From contig CAJJDO010000157.1 in the NCBI GenBank assembly GCA_905183005.1, positions 94,169 to 158,168 on the forward strand: a stretch of 64,000 bases of DNA. The letters run 5' to 3'. This document shows positions 1 to 12,668 of the stretch, piece after piece. The DNA comes from Paramecium pentaurelia (Eukaryota > Ciliophora > Oligohymenophorea > Peniculida > Parameciidae). Under the pieces are notes generated by a model. It was given only the letters and a program-made list of their open reading frames with translations. It was not told the origin of the DNA and ran no database searches. Within the stretch, counting starts at the first letter, position 1, and the number at the start of each line of letters is the position of its first letter. The position numbers were made by a program, and so were the translations under genes.

Positions 1-54
1 CTTTCTTGTTTCTCCTTAAAATCAAGGCAAAAATATATATTTTAATTTAAAATA

Positions 55-1075
55 ATGGGGAGCTGCAACTGTATTCCAAAGAAGCAACCTGAATAGGAAC
101 TCCATACTCAAAGAGGTTCAAGTGATCACCATATAGCAGACAAGGAAAAGTAGACAGAAGAAAAATCATTTTGTCATGGTTGAAATCATTATCTTATGCA
201 GAGGATAATAAACCGCTTAATGATGAAGCCCAATAATTAGTACAGAGTACCAAAGGCATTCATAAAAAATTACCAAGAATCAATATGATCAATGGAGGCT
301 ATTATGAAGGGGAATGGTTCAATTTTATGCGACATGGTGAAGGAATACATGTATATATTTTCACCTCAGTAATTTAATAGTATTGGGCTGATGGAGGCCA
401 TTATGAAGGATAATGGAAGAATGATAAAGCAGAAGGTTATGGCAAATTAAGTAACCATTACATTTATTCAGTACATTGTGATGGAGATATCTATGATGGA
501 CAATGGGCTAATGATATGGCTAATGGAAAAGGAACTTACACTCATGCAGGAGGTGCTCGTTATGAAGGTGATTGGCTTAATGACTAATAGCATGGTTTTG
601 GAACTGAAGTTTGGCCAGATGGTTCTAAATATGAAGTATTCAAATTATTCCATATTAGGGAATGTATACTTTTGGTAAAAAGAATGGAAGAGGAAAGTTG
701 TAATTTGCTGATAACAGTCTTTATGAAGGAGAGTTTTTGGATAATGAGATTAGTGGAAATGGGAAATATGTTTGGAATGATGGTAAGACCTATATTGGAG
801 GTTGGTTAAATAATAAAATGAATGGATATGGTGAGACTATATGGCCAGATGGAAAAAGTTATAAAGGACAGTATTTGGATGATAAAAAACATGGTTAAGG
901 TGTGTTTTCTTGGAATAATGGAAAAAGATATGAAGGAGAATGGGCTCTTGGAAAATAAAATGGAAAAGGAGTTATTATAACAGAAACAGGAGAAAGAAAA
1001 GCTGGTATATGGGAAAATGGAAGAAGAATCAAAGTAGAAGGTGAAAATGATTAAACAGCAGAGGGAGAAACATGA
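55..1075 (+). CDS. MORN-repeat protein
   Basis: A 305-residue protein carrying a long run of MORN repeats, each built around Y-x-G-x-W and G-x-G-x-x-x-W-x-D-G; such repeats bind membranes or organise cytoskeletal edges and are frequent in ciliate cortical proteins. Four introns (about 173-201, 351-380, 451-471, 636-658; 29, 30, 21 and 23 nt) are needed; removing the second restores G-E-G-I-H-Y-W-A-D-G and the third restores G-Y-G-K-L-I-H-C-D-G, which supports the splice sites. The N-terminus MGSCNC is a likely myristoylation plus palmitoylation signal, so a membrane-anchored location is inferred. Spliced length is an exact multiple of three. The first intron is the least certain. Confidence 0.85.
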
Positions 1076-1516
1076 ATAAACAATCACCAAAATGATTATT
1101 AATCTATACTTTTGCAATTACAAAAATACTTAATGCTCAGACCTGGCAAGCTAAGATCATATTATTTATCATTAACTAATTATAATCATTGCATTCATTT
1201 TTATAAAATTTCCTTTATCAAATTTTATAAAAAATATTAATTATTTTAAATAAATATTATGGTTATTACATTATTTAATTAATAATTATTGAATATAAAT
1301 TAAACTATTATAAAAACTATTTTCTATAAATAAATAACTATTTATATTTCCTAGATTTTCATTTTGCTTTCTTTAAAATATTACTGAATAAAAATTACCA
1401 TTTTCAATATTATAACATATTTTTGTCAATAATAAAATATCTTTAAATATAATTAAATGATGTTTTTTAAGAATAATATGAAACAATTAAATATCATTAT
1501 TTTACACTCAATATAA
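1076..1516. other. convergent intergenic region
   Basis: About 440 bp of very AT-rich DNA between two genes that point at each other. No open frame, repeat array or RNA gene is recognisable; it presumably holds both 3' ends. Confidence 0.5.
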
Positions 1517-3493
1517 TCAAGCCTTTGCTTATGAAATTGTACAAAATTCTTCCATATCATCTGCTGTTTGAAATTTTATTTTGCTTTTCTATCTATCATT
1601 TGCAATCTAAAATAGATTATTAAGATTACATTCAAAAATAATAAATGTCTTGATGGCATTATATCTAATATTAGTTCATTAACTTTCTGAATTGCCATAC
1701 CTTTTATTGGATAATGAAGAACTGGATTATCAACAGCTTAAATTCAATATAATAAAATACCTTCTATTGTATCTTCATGCTTTAACCAACAGCCAACATA
1801 TTTATCAATAGTTAATACTAAAATAGCTGATAATTCATTATTTTTATCAATAACATGTACTCTAAATTCTTTCACTAATAAAAGTCTTGCTGCTTAACAT
1901 CCAATTTCTTTTATAACTAAAGTTTATATGAATTCTTCCTAATGACCATCTTCAAATTATGCAATTTCTTTTGGTAATATTTTTTTAAGATTGTAATGTT
2001 AATCAACATCAATTGACAATTCAGGTAATTCTACTTATAAATTATGTACTTCTGCAATTCCCTTTTTATATATCAAACATGAATCTTTAGCCCATTAAGC
2101 TCGTTTCGATTCTATTGCAATAACCTAATAATATTTTAATGAAATATACTTATTTCCAATATTATAATACTTTTTCAGCCAACTAATTTAATAATTTATT
2201 AGCATATTATTGAGTTGCTACAAAACTAATAATAAGTTTATATAAATCAACTGGTTAATTATTTTATTTTCTACCATCATCTTCATATATGATTTATTAA
2301 TTTTATTAACCTTGAGGTTAGTAATTTTTAGATCTAAGTTTATTTTATTCAAATTATTATTATTCTTTTAATTATTATTATTATTTGTAGTATTCAGCAC
2401 TACTTAATGATTCTGGCAATTTTTATTATTATTATTATTAATCTTATTGATTTTCTTTTAATTCTATTTATTTATCTTATGTTTCTATTTATTTATGTTA
2501 TAATTCTATTTAATTCTCTACTTTTAATATTTAATCATTTTAAATTTATTTATCTATTTATTCTTCTTCTTTATTTATTTCCTATTTCTATTATTAACCC
2601 CCTAGTTCTTATTATAATTCACTTCCATTACTTAAACTTTATTCTTCTTTTAATTATTATTCTCTAATTTATCTTTCTTATTCTTTCATTTATTAATTTA
2701 GTTCCATTTCAACTGGATCTTATAAAGATGATGCTCCAACTAATAAAGTTCCTAAGGCTGAAATATTTTATAAAATTTTATCAGTTCTACTTTATTAAGG
2801 TTATTATTATTAATCATCAAATATTGGTTTTCTCTATCTTTAAGGTGGTTGATGTTATGGAAATTATTAGATAATTTAATTTAATTTCTAACCTGCTGAT
2901 GTAATATAATTTTATAGTAATTTTTTTTATGTTATTATTGAACTCAAGAGTAAATCTAATTATTTATCCATATCACTTAAATCATGAAATGATTATGCTT
3001 TTAGTATTTCAGTTTGAATTGAATGTGCAAAATTTGCAATTTTTTCTAATCTTTTTAAATTGTATTCTTCAAATGTTGATATAGAAATTCCTATTGTAGA
3101 ATATAATTATTAATTAAGTGGATTTTATTTTAATGCTGGTTGAGGTTTTGTAATAAGGAATTGAGCATATTATTATTCATGAAAATATTTCTCATTGAAA
3201 AATTTGTAAACAATTTAAAGAAAATCAACTGATAATCGTATTCTATAGTCACAAGAATTAGCTAATTCTTCAACAATTTCTCTATTCTTTTCAAATAACT
3301 CCATTCTATTTTAAGCCCATTCTTTTAATAGTCTTAAACTTTCCTCTTTTCTCTATTTAGAATTACAAAAAAAAAGTTCATTCTATTCTTAAGTCTCATC
3401 TAATTCTGAATATTATTTTGGAAAAGATGGAAATTTTAAAATACTTTTGTAATACTTTATTGTTGTTAAGATTGAATTTGATTCTTCTGTCAT
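1517..3493 (-). CDS. helical, Q-rich coiled-coil protein, possibly BAR/PH-like
   Basis: A 634-residue protein after removal of three introns (25, 24 and 23 nt) in its C-terminal half. Residues 1 to about 260 are helical and charged, with spacing that recalls an F-BAR/BAR module; the middle is a glutamine-rich coiled coil written largely with TAA codons; the last 170 residues have alternating hydrophobic strands and end like the final helix of a PH domain (a-D-D-M-E-E-F). The BAR and PH assignments are guesses from pattern, not from a recognised signature. The start is the first ATG after a TGA-containing AT-rich upstream region. It converges on the MORN gene. Confidence 0.7.
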
Positions 3494-4266
3494 TTCAAAA
3501 GTGGTTAATTAAATATTAAATTTTAATTATTTAAAAAATAATATAGAAATGCATTATAAACTAATGCTAAAGTATTGTAAAATTTAATAAGTCTATTTAC
3601 TGAATGCATAAAACAATAGACTTATTAATTTTATATTATCTTTAAAATATAATTTAAGGAATATCAAATTTTTATCTATATTCAAATATTTAATTTATTT
3701 ATTCTTTCTATATAATTATCTTTCAATTATAATAATAATTAAATTTATATATTGATACTCTCAAATTTAAGATTAAATATTTTTTATTATCATATAATAT
3801 AAATTTATTAGTATTTTTTAGTATTTTCTGATTATGCATTTATTTCTATTATTTTTTTATTTGATTATATATATATAATAATATATATATAAATACATTT
3901 CTGATATTTCTTGTCTAGATAATTAACAGATTAATACTTTATTATTGATTTTAATTATTTATGATTTATTAACTATAACATCATTAATTTGAATCTCATT
4001 TTTTCAATCAAATGTTTGAAATATACAGAGATTAGAATTCTATAATGATCTTATAATCAGATTAATTATATTTTAGAACAAATTAAGTATTCTTAACAAT
4101 CATTTTATATATTATTATCATCCAATCTCATCAATATTATCATTTTCAATTGAAAAGGAATTAAAAATTTTCTTTAGAGTTTCAATTATGTGAATTTCTG
4201 ATGATCAATTTTGATATTCAAAAATGAGATTGGAGTACATATACATTTTATTAATAAAAATTAAAC
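3494..4266. other. intergenic region
   Basis: About 770 bp of extreme AT content with short TA-alternating runs near 3869-3892. It lies between divergent genes and so must contain both 5' regions, but no specific promoter element can be named. Confidence 0.4.
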
Positions 4267-4518
4267 ATGCAAAACTTAACATAGAGTGCTTTGAAGCATC
4301 TAATTATAGATGGGGATAACAGTCCTATCAATTATATCGATGATTTCGAATTATCAAGCTAATCTTCATAAAATAACACATTCATCTAATCAGGAAGAAA
4401 GAATTCTGATGGGGAAACTACAGCAAGAAGAAGAAAATTTCGCTCTCAAGACTTTACTGAGTAATTGTACATGTGGAATGGATACTTAGTGAAAAAATTT
4501 GAACCTAAATAGTTATGA
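4267..4518 (+). CDS. small basic hypothetical protein
   Basis: An 83-residue intronless frame from ATG to TGA. It is rich in S, N and Q in the first half, has a basic patch A-R-R-R-K-F-R-S-Q-D in the middle and ends with an aromatic segment. Base composition is less AT-rich than the flanks, which supports coding. No family is recognised; the basic patch could be a nuclear signal or a phosphosite region, but that is speculation. Confidence 0.5.
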
Positions 4519-4781
4519 ATACTGATTATATGATTTTTATATTGCTTTGTCTTTTTAAAATAATTCAATCCTAAGCTTAATTATATAAAATATCGGAAGA
4601 TATGAAATGTTAAAAATAATGTGCAATTTAAAAATAGAGAATCTGATTATAATGCAATTTATTTATAAAAAAGCCTTTATAAAAGTTCCTTTAAATTCCT
4701 CTTTTTATAATAATTTATTTAATTAAAAATGTAGTAGCTTCCTTAATATTCACTCTCTTTCTCTATATTTAATAATTTTTA

Positions 4782-5399
4782 ATGTCTATATTTTATATAA
4801 GAATCCAAAATCTAAATGAATTCTTCAAAAATCTCCATCTTACTAAGATTTCAACAATTAAACTTAGAAATTACTGAGAAAAATACATATAAATAAGTCA
4901 TCATTATGAATATGCTGACACTCCTCTGAATTAAAATACTTCTAGAATGATTAAGTTAGAAAAGATAAACAGATTTGAAAAAGAGTAGTTTAGAATTAAT
5001 TTAAATTACAATATTCTAGAATCTAATTAGAATATTTATTTATTGTTTAAAATATTATAGTATAGAAGAATCTTAGATGAAATTGTCAGTATTCCTTATT
5101 AGCCATAGAAATTAATATTTAAATAAAACTCACACTTTATAATCAATTTATTTAACTACTAGAATTAAATCTTCTCTTTAACTATACTAAATTTTAATTT
5201 ATAGACTTAATAGATTGTAAATATTCTAAACTAAAAACAAAAATTCAGACAAAATAGACCATCTATAATAGTATTGAATATCTTTATTAGATTGATTTAT
5301 GAAATATATATAAATTATTTTTTTATTATATTATTAATTAAAAAGTTGATAATATATATATATATTTCATTATTTTCAAAGCGATTTTTAATAGAATGA
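4782..5399 (+). pseudogene. possible decayed gene, one in-frame TGA
   Basis: From ATG at 4782 the frame runs 31 codons to a TGA (4875-4877) and then stays open for 173 codons to a second TGA at 5397-5399. Codon choice between about 4880 and 5110 looks protein-like (charged, mixed residues), then drifts into I/Y/L-rich translation of AT-rich DNA. With TGA the only stop, a 173-codon open frame in such DNA is not rare, so this may be chance; a relic of a real gene is the alternative. No family recognised. Confidence 0.25.
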
Positions 5400-5950
5400 G
5401 AAGAATTCATAGAAGAATCAAATATTTGAGTGAATATAATATCTAATTAATTATATTTCTGATTTAAATATAACTATATAAATAAATTAAATTATAAGTA
5501 CTAACAAGATAATTATAGATTATAAATGGTTTTTATAATTTATCATAACATTAAGAGCTTTAATTAATTAAATGAATTAATACTTGATAGATTATTGAAT
5601 CCTGAAATATGTAAAATATTTATGTTTAATTATTATGATTTTAATTCTATAATTGTAATAACAATTAGGAAATTAAATAATCTTATAGAAAATATACATT
5701 TAGTTGATATAATTATATAAATTAATAACATATAAAAATATAAATAAGTATGATACATAAATAGATTAAAAGTTATTAATATATATTATCTATTTAGTAT
5801 AATTACTATATTATGTGTAATTTATTGAGAAAAATAGAGTTTTATATTTGAATTTATAAATAACAATGTGTTTATTATATAATTTATTATAAAATTAAAT
5901 ATAATTTTGACTTCGAAATAGTAGTAAATATTTAATTGATTATATATAGT
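5400..5950. other. intergenic region
   Basis: About 550 bp of very AT-rich DNA downstream of the possible gene relic and upstream of the cyclin stop codon. Nothing recognisable. Confidence 0.4.
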
Positions 5951-6964
5951 TCATTTTTAATTATGTAAGATTGCTAGAAGTTGTTCTGCAATTTTATTGA
6001 ACTTATCAAGAGAATACTTTCTTTTAATTGCTGTCATATTACTACTTTCCAGTAATTTAATGGCTGGTAAGAACTCTTGTAAACATTGTCTAAGATCTTC
6101 TTGATTATCAACATAATGAAGGGAAGAGGGCAATACTTATGGAGATCGAAGTAAGTTAATTGCCAATAGGATGGCAGTGGTAGCAAGTAGGGATGATGAA
6201 AATCTGAAAATAGATTGTATATAAATACTTAAGACATTTAATGTCAAGTAGAGATAATTCTAGAATCATTCTGGAAGCATAATTGATTTTGTCACACAGA
6301 TTGGCTCCTGAGATCTATCTCTCAAGGAATTTGAGTGGAGAAGTAAAGGTCAATTGAAATTAGATTGTTAGTAAAATTTTACTTTCCATTTCTGGTATAA
6401 TAAAGGGTGATAAATACCAAGTATTTCTTCTTTTGTGTATGCATTGTCACAAACACAGACAAAATCTTTAAGTTCAGGAGCATATATTTCTTCATATTTT
6501 GATGCTATGAAGAGTGAAGCAATTCCAACTAATTACAGTTTATTACGCATAATAGTATTTTTGGCAAGGTATCGATCAATTAAATTAATAGTCATATAGA
6601 GTGTTTCTGATTATAGTTTAAATTTAAGATGCACATCAACTAACCAATCTATTAGAATTGAACGCATCTAATTAGTAATGTCTAATTGTAAGTTCATATA
6701 AAATGGAGTCTAACACATAAATTTATGTTGATTGACACGTAGATATTCAAAAATATCAGCAACATATGGATTTACGAATTCAGGAACAGGAAGAGGTGTT
6801 TCTTCTTCGATCTTCAACATAGGTTTAGAACAGATGAATTATGATGTAGATCGAGTTGGTAATCGTTGTATGTTTGTGATTTCATTACCAAATTATCGAT
6901 TACGTGTTGTTACAAAGTTATTGTATGATACTCGTACATAATTGTTTTCGTTGTTCGACTTCAT
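5951..6964 (-). CDS. mitotic (A/B-type) cyclin
   Basis: A 320-residue cyclin with two introns of 26 and 25 nt. After a 75-residue N-terminal region the cyclin box starts with the classic M-R-S-I-L-I-D-W-L-V-D-V-H, followed by L-x-x-E-T-L-Y and I-D-R-Y-L, and then L-V-G-I-A-S-L-F-I-A-S-K-Y-E-E. The second cyclin fold follows (S-S-L-L-A-T-T-A-I-L-L-A-I-N) with a typical C-terminal helix. Such proteins bind and activate cyclin-dependent kinases and set mitotic timing; A versus B class cannot be decided here. No clear destruction box (R-x-x-L-x-x-I/V-x-N) is seen in the short N-terminus, though R-L-P-T-R-S is present. Confidence 0.92.
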
Positions 6965-8432
6965 TGATTTTTAAATTAACTGTTATAATTAAAAATTCTA
7001 ATCATAAACTTATTAACAAGTAATTCACTAAATTTTTATATATTATAATCTATTTCCAATATAAACTTATAATCAACTAATAGTCCTTATTCATTATTTA
7101 CTACATTAAATGATCAATGTACTAAAAATATAATAATTTATACTTTCTTTTATATTCCTTATAATCAAGGTTATAATAATAATTATCCATCTAAAAAAAG
7201 AATAAATCTAATAGTAATACAAAAGTAATTAATTTATCTTTATCTTTATTTTCTCATCTAATAATTATATATAATTTTTTATATGTCTTAAATTCTATTA
7301 TTTAATTTAGATGATTTCATAACTTATATTCATATTTTTGAGATTCAAGTTATGCAATTAATATAAAAAATATTTAAATATATGAGATCCTTAAAGATTT
7401 TATATATTATATCATTATTATTATAAATGTTTAGTGTTTTCCTTATATAATCATATCTAAAATTATAAATTTGATTTTCTTTAAATTATTGCAAAACATA
7501 AAAAATAAAGAGTTTTATTAATAAACTACAATCAAAAATATTAGATGTGAGTCAAGTTATTGAGATTAACATAGATGCAATAAACATTAATTGAATTATA
7601 CTGAAATTATAAATTAGACCCTATATGTAATATTATAAATGAGATATTAAATGTTTTCATAACAATATAACTATTTTATTATTTTAATCTATCTTTGAAA
7701 ATTGAAAATGTTGATATTATCTTTGTGCATTATTCTTTCTTATTTCAATTATAAAATAATGAGATAAATAATATTAGATTTATTGAAACTATTAATCAAA
7801 AAGAAAATATATAAGATGTAGATACTTATTATATAAAAAAACAAATAAAATTATTAACCTAAAATGATTATTAATAAAAAAGCAATTATATATCATATTG
7901 CTCAAAAATTTATAATAATTACTTCAATTTTAGTACCATGTTAAATTTATTAAAAATATTAATTTGAGATGAGAAATTAAACAAATATTAAATTAAACAA
8001 ATATTAAATTTAGAGATTTTAAAGGTAAACAAAAATGGAATAGTTTTCTCTTATTTATTTTAATTCAATTATTTGTAATTTATTATATCTCTATTTTTAC
8101 CAATAAAATTATCTGGATTTCATTTAATTTTAGTGATCACTCATATATTAGAATGATATTAAAATATAAAATTATTTGGAAAGTTTGAAAAAGTAAGATA
8201 TTTTATTATCAAGATTCTTTAAAATATAAACATTCTCTTTCTTTCTTATTGAAAATAATCAAATTAATAAATTAATAACAATCTTATGATCTTTAATGAA
8301 ATGTTTTGATATTTATTTTAAATCAAAGTACAAAAGTTTTTTTTTTTATCTCATAGAAATTTATAATAATACATAATTTCAAGTATTTCAGAAGAATAAC
8401 TCTTAATAAGATCTTTTTGTATATTTATTATA
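6965..8432. other. long AT-rich intergenic region
   Basis: About 1.5 kb with no supported gene. A 16-bp unit (aaattaaacaaatatt) is repeated twice near 7976-8011 and a run of ten T occurs around 8338-8347. The region separates the cyclin from the minus-strand cluster. Confidence 0.4.
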
Positions 8433-8759
8433 ATGAGTTGCTTAATTAGTAATCCTTATTAGTTTTATGGATATAACCTCTAAAAAGATTTGAATGAATA
8501 TGATAAACAATAGTTATATTAATAAGTAAGAGACAAGGGTTCAAAAGTAGAATTCTAAGGTTTAAAAATAAAGAAAAAAAACAAAAAAATCATAATTACA
8601 AATTATAGTTATCTTTATCAATTTAAAATTCTTTCCCATATTGTTCTTCTGGTCCAATAATTTATGAGACTATAGATTTTCTTGAGTTATCTTAAGCAAC
8701 TAGCCTAGCCTTTTCAGCAATCACAATCATACGAGTGGCAATATTTCTTTTACGATTGA
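8433..8759 (+). CDS. short open frame, uncertain
   Basis: An ATG-to-TGA frame of 108 codons whose first 50 residues look protein-like (MSCLISNPYQFYGY, then charged), but whose second half overlaps the 3' end of the opposite-strand membrane-protein gene and is probably its antisense shadow. Either a small real gene with an unrecognised 3' end or chance. Confidence 0.22.
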
Positions 8760-9085
8760 TAGCTGCAAAAATTACAATTAATGTCAATAATAGCCAAGAA
8801 CCTAACAAAATGAAAATCCAAGCTAAGCATTAATCTTGAGATCCACATTCAACAGTATCTCCATTATAAATACAACAATAATCACATTCAGCATAATCAC
8901 ATGAGTCTAATGGAAATGTTAAAATAATGTGTACATTTCTCAGCACTATAGTAACATTCACTTTCATATACAGCACAAAAGCCTTCTTGAGTACAACATT
9001 TCAAATATTTACAATCTACAGCTGCCTTGTTACTGAAACATGTTTAACTCAAGAGAGGCACAATGAAAATAAATAGCAACAACAT
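8590..9085 (-). CDS. small Cys-rich type I membrane protein, paralog A
   Basis: 155 residues after removing one 28-nt intron (8907-8934). A cleavable signal peptide (M-L-L-L-F-I-F-I-V-P-L-L-S), a roughly 75-residue ectodomain with 14 cysteines including a C-x-x-C-C knuckle (C-D-Y-C-C), one transmembrane helix (W-I-F-I-L-L-G-S-W-L-L-L-T-L-I-V-I-F), and a cytosolic tail starting with R-K-R and containing K-A-R-x-x-A-Q-D. Ectodomain, helix and tail all align with the neighbour 21 bp away. No known family recognised. Confidence 0.8.
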
Positions 9086-9106
9086 TAAATTAAAAAAAAA
9101 TATAGT

Positions 9107-9507
9107 TCATAATTAATCATTTGATATTTGAACATCCATCATAGCTACTTCAATTGTTTCATTAAGTATTTCACTCTTTTTTTAATTATTATTAACACTT
9201 TTTTCTCTTTAGGCATTAGCTGCTCTATTATGGATCAATGCTATTCTTTGCATAGTTTTATTTCGAACATAAAAATAGAGACTAAGATAGATTAAACATA
9301 TGGCAATCCAAATTGAAATAGTAATGGCAATAAAAGTGTAGCAATATTAATATGTTTCACAAAACCAATCTCCATCATACCAATAGCAACATTCATCACA
9401 ATAATGTTAGATTCCATATTGATAATAGTCTAAAGTGTTATGAGATTATACTTACAGCATTCAGCTTGAGCATATATAAAAAATACAAAGCACAACAATA
9501 TTTTCAT
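9107..9507 (-). CDS. small Cys-rich type I membrane protein, paralog B
   Basis: 124 residues after removal of one 26-nt intron (9430-9455), whose donor lies just after the signal-peptide codons. The ectodomain is only about 35 residues and very rich in Y, W and C, with the same C-D-E-C-C knuckle and C-x4-C pair before the membrane helix as paralog A. The cytosolic tail shares R-x5-R-x-x-x-I-x-x-x-A with it. Tandem duplication of a short surface protein, with loss or gain of ectodomain sequence, is the simplest reading. Function unknown. Confidence 0.8.
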
Positions 9508-9520
9508 AATTAATTAATAA

Positions 9521-9856
9521 TCATAACATTTAATCTTTCTTCAAACCTAATACATTCTATCCATCTAATTTATAGTAAAACTTCTTTTATTTTAGATTAT
9601 CAAAAGGATCAATGATTTTTTGTACAAGTCTCAAGGAATCATATGCTCTATCAAGACATTTTGCCAAACAAACTTTCTCTTATCCTGCTAATTAAAAATA
9701 AATATATATTTTGATACAAATTGGTGTAGAATAATCATTAAAACATGTATCTAAACAAGTCATGTAATAATTTTCTTATAAGGTTGTTTTGATATATTTT
9801 TCAAAGTCATCTTAGGGAAGAGATTTGGATTGACCTGAAAAATTAGGTTTAAACAT
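9521..9856 (-). CDS. small Tim-type mitochondrial chaperone
   Basis: 101 residues after removing a 30-nt intron (9688-9717). The spliced protein has the twin C-x3-C signature (C-L-D-T-C and C-L-A-K-C) with 15 residues between the pairs and flanking helices; this defines the Tim8/9/10/13 family, which escorts hydrophobic precursors across the mitochondrial intermembrane space after disulfide formation through the MIA pathway. The intron lies between the two pairs; unspliced, the spacing would be wrong. Which of the four subtypes it is cannot be settled. It starts 79 bp from the CDPK stop codon and ends 13 bp from the next start. Confidence 0.85.
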
Positions 9857-9935
9857 AAAATAAAAATTAAAAATTATTAATGGCAAATAGTAGATTAATA
9901 ACATCTTCAAAGTTATATATATATATAAGAGTATT

Positions 9936-11619
9936 TCAACAAGATTTAAACATACTATAAAATTCTTCTTCTGTTATATATAAACTATCTGAAATGTTTA
10001 TAAGATGCCAAATATTAGATTGGTTCTTACCCATCAAATGACAGAAATCTGATTCAGATATTCTGCCATCTTGATCATAATCTATTAATTAAAAACAAAA
10101 TTTCTAACATTTTTTTGTTTATAATTTATCTCTGGTTACTGATGCTGCTAGAAATTCTACAATTTTAATAATATATACCTTTATAAGTGAGTGTATCATC
10201 TGACTATTTATTAAGTGTTGTGTAAAGATCATCAATTTATTAAGATGAATTATTGATATTAAATTAATATAATTATTTTTTGAATTCTTATTTCGAAATT
10301 TAACCATCTTAATCTGTATCTAAATATAAAAAAGTTTAAATGGCTTAACCATGATCATCACAATTTTAACAATAATAAGTTATAAGTGAGAATATTAGTT
10401 CTTCGAATAGAGTAGTCGAATGATAATTTAATAATTTAGATATAAGTTATTGATTAATTTAATTTACAAATTTATGTTTAATAAACCAATCCTCTTATAA
10501 TGCTTATTAAGCAGTAATTCTTTTATTTGGATTAACTTATAACATCTTAATCAATAAACACTATAATTCTGGTGTAATTGATTTATCAAATTAGACCTTT
10601 CCACTTTTAATAGCATTTTTCATCTCTTAATTGGTCTTACCCATAAATGGATATCTTTTATGAACTAAATAAAATAAAGTAACTCCACAAGCCCAAATAT
10701 CAATTTATTTGCCATAGTCTTTACTAAAAATCTCAGGAGCCATAAAGTACATCTTAAATTAGTTTTGAATAATCTTACTGATCCTAATTAAGAACTCAGT
10801 TTTCTATTCCTCTTTATTTCAGTGGATATACCAAAATCAATAAGTTTGATTAGTGTATTACCATTGTTGTATTGATATAAAATATTCTCTGGTTTAATAT
10901 CTCTATGTACTACATCCTAATTATGTATGTAACTTAATGCCAACAACAATTGATAACTAATATTAGCTGCCTTCTCTTCTGTAAATTTATTATTATTCTA
11001 AATATCTTCCTATAGATCAGTTCCTTAAAGTAATCTATTTTTATTTAAAATATATTTACTCAATAATCATATTATAACTATGTTCATCTTAGAATACTTC
11101 AATTGCCTTAACAATAAATGGATGATCTAATTTTGATAAGATTTCCATCTCTTTTAAACATTTCTTACTTAATGAACTTTATTGTTTTTTTATCTATTTC
11201 ATGGCTCTTAATTAATCTATAAATTAAATATTTATCAATATACTTGTTTATTTATTTCTTACTATAAACACTTCTCCATAACTACCAGAACCCAAAGATC
11301 TTTCTATCTAATAAGAATCAGCATAGTTCTGATATCGAAACTTCACAAAATCATCAGATGTTATATGAAATTTTGATATCACAACTGAATCATTAGGAGT
11401 AGGTGAATTTAAAGGTGACTTTTACATTATATCTGGAGATTTGGGTATCATAGATTTAGTTGTAGTAAACTCCTTATCAAAATCTGTAGGAGACAAGGAT
11501 TCTTCGAGTATTTCATCTTCCATTTGTTAATCAATTATTGGTTTTAGAAAGTATACACTTGTACTTAATTGAGTTGTATATTCATATGTACAAGAATGTG
11601 ATTAACAAATTGATCCCAT
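9936..11619 (-). CDS. calcium-dependent protein kinase (CDPK)
   Basis: 527 residues after four introns (27, 25, 26 and 22 nt). MGSICQS at the N-terminus predicts myristoylation and palmitoylation. The kinase domain (about 90-350) has G-S-G-S-Y-G-E-V, the catalytic lysine in R-A-M-K-Q-I, H-R-D-I-K-P-E-N, D-F-G-I-S and M-A-P-E. After a junction segment come EF-hands, two with good loops (D-T-D-Q-D-G-Q-I-S-K-Q-E and D-Y-D-Q-D-G-R-I-S-E-S-D) and one or two degenerate ones at the end. Calcium binding to the EF-hands is expected to release autoinhibition. Family known from plants, apicomplexans and ciliates. Confidence 0.92.
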
Positions 11620-11652
11620 TTATATAAATAATTATTAAATATATATATATAA

Positions 11653-12668
11653 TCAATTAAAAGAGAATGTATGAGATTATTATTATTATTGTGGTTCATC
11701 ATCTATATTAAGAAAATGGTCAATGTAATTGTTACCCTTTTACAATTTATTGAATCTATTCTTTAACATTATTTCCTTCATTAACTACATATATCATACT
11801 GTTCTCCCTTCAAAATGTTTATTTATTTAACACCATTTACTCCCATATCTCTAATATAAACTTAGTAACAACTTGTCATCTTCCTCATTCCAACCCTACT
11901 TATTTTTAATTCCAGGACGTAATTAATTCATATAATGCTCTCTTATTTGTTTCCCATTTCTACCCTGCATTCCTCTCTTTAATCAATATTTCATACTTGC
12001 AGCAATCAAAGCCCAATTATTAAATTATGGATTGTCCTTTGTAAATGATAAAATTATCTGGTTCTCTTCTTCTGTCCACTTCTTCTTCTTCTCCTGTCCA
12101 CCACTCAAACGCTACCAGTGTTATTTACATTATGAAACTGTCCTTCCTTCTAAAAATTTAACAATAATCTCCCAATCTCCTTTATATATTTGAAACAAAT
12201 CTTCCAAACGTTTATTCTCCTCCTCACTCCATTTCTTAATCTTTCTTTTCTAAAAAATACTATTAATCATTCAAAATTTACAGGTTCTTCTTTACTTTTA
12301 TTCATCTTTCTAATTGATTTCTACAATGTCTTAGAATTACATGTTCTCGATTGACTTTAAATCATAATACTAAATTCCCTTACGTCCCTTGAAATTGTGA
12401 TTCATTTTCTGAATAATCAGATTCTGCCTCCTCCCTCATACAAAGAGTTGAAGATATTTTCTACAACTCACTCTAATTTTCCTCAATTAAATTTCTATTG
12501 TTCACTTAATCTATACTATCAAAGGCTATAAAATAATTCATACTTTTCCAAATCAACCTCATATCTCATCACATCATTCTAAGCCAATCCTTCGAAATCA
12601 ATAAAATCTTCTACTTCTTCAAATCTGTAGTCCTCATTCTGAAAATCATTTGATTCAGAGAAGTTCAT
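11653..12668 (-). CDS. three-repeat Myb DNA-binding protein
   Basis: 300 residues after four introns (28, 29, 32 and 24 nt). An acidic N-terminal third is followed by three Myb repeats, each with spaced tryptophans: K-K-W-S-E-E-E-N, K-K-K-W-T-E-E-E-N and Q-G-W-N-E-E-D-D. The last recognition helix becomes canonical (G-R-T-E-I-M-L-K-N-R-F) only after the 24-nt intron is removed, and a short polyglutamine stretch sits near the C-terminus. Likely nuclear, a transcription regulator of the c-Myb/CDC5-like group. The spliced length is an exact multiple of three. Confidence 0.88.

Noticed and set aside
806..1117. Minus-strand open frame antisense to the MORN gene
   Set aside because: The plus strand has clear MORN repeats in this interval; the antisense frame is low-complexity F/S/I.
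2407..2667. Plus-strand hydrophobic frame that looks like a membrane protein
   Set aside because: It is the mirror of Q-rich (TAA/CAA) coding sequence on the minus strand, which reads as L/I on the other strand.
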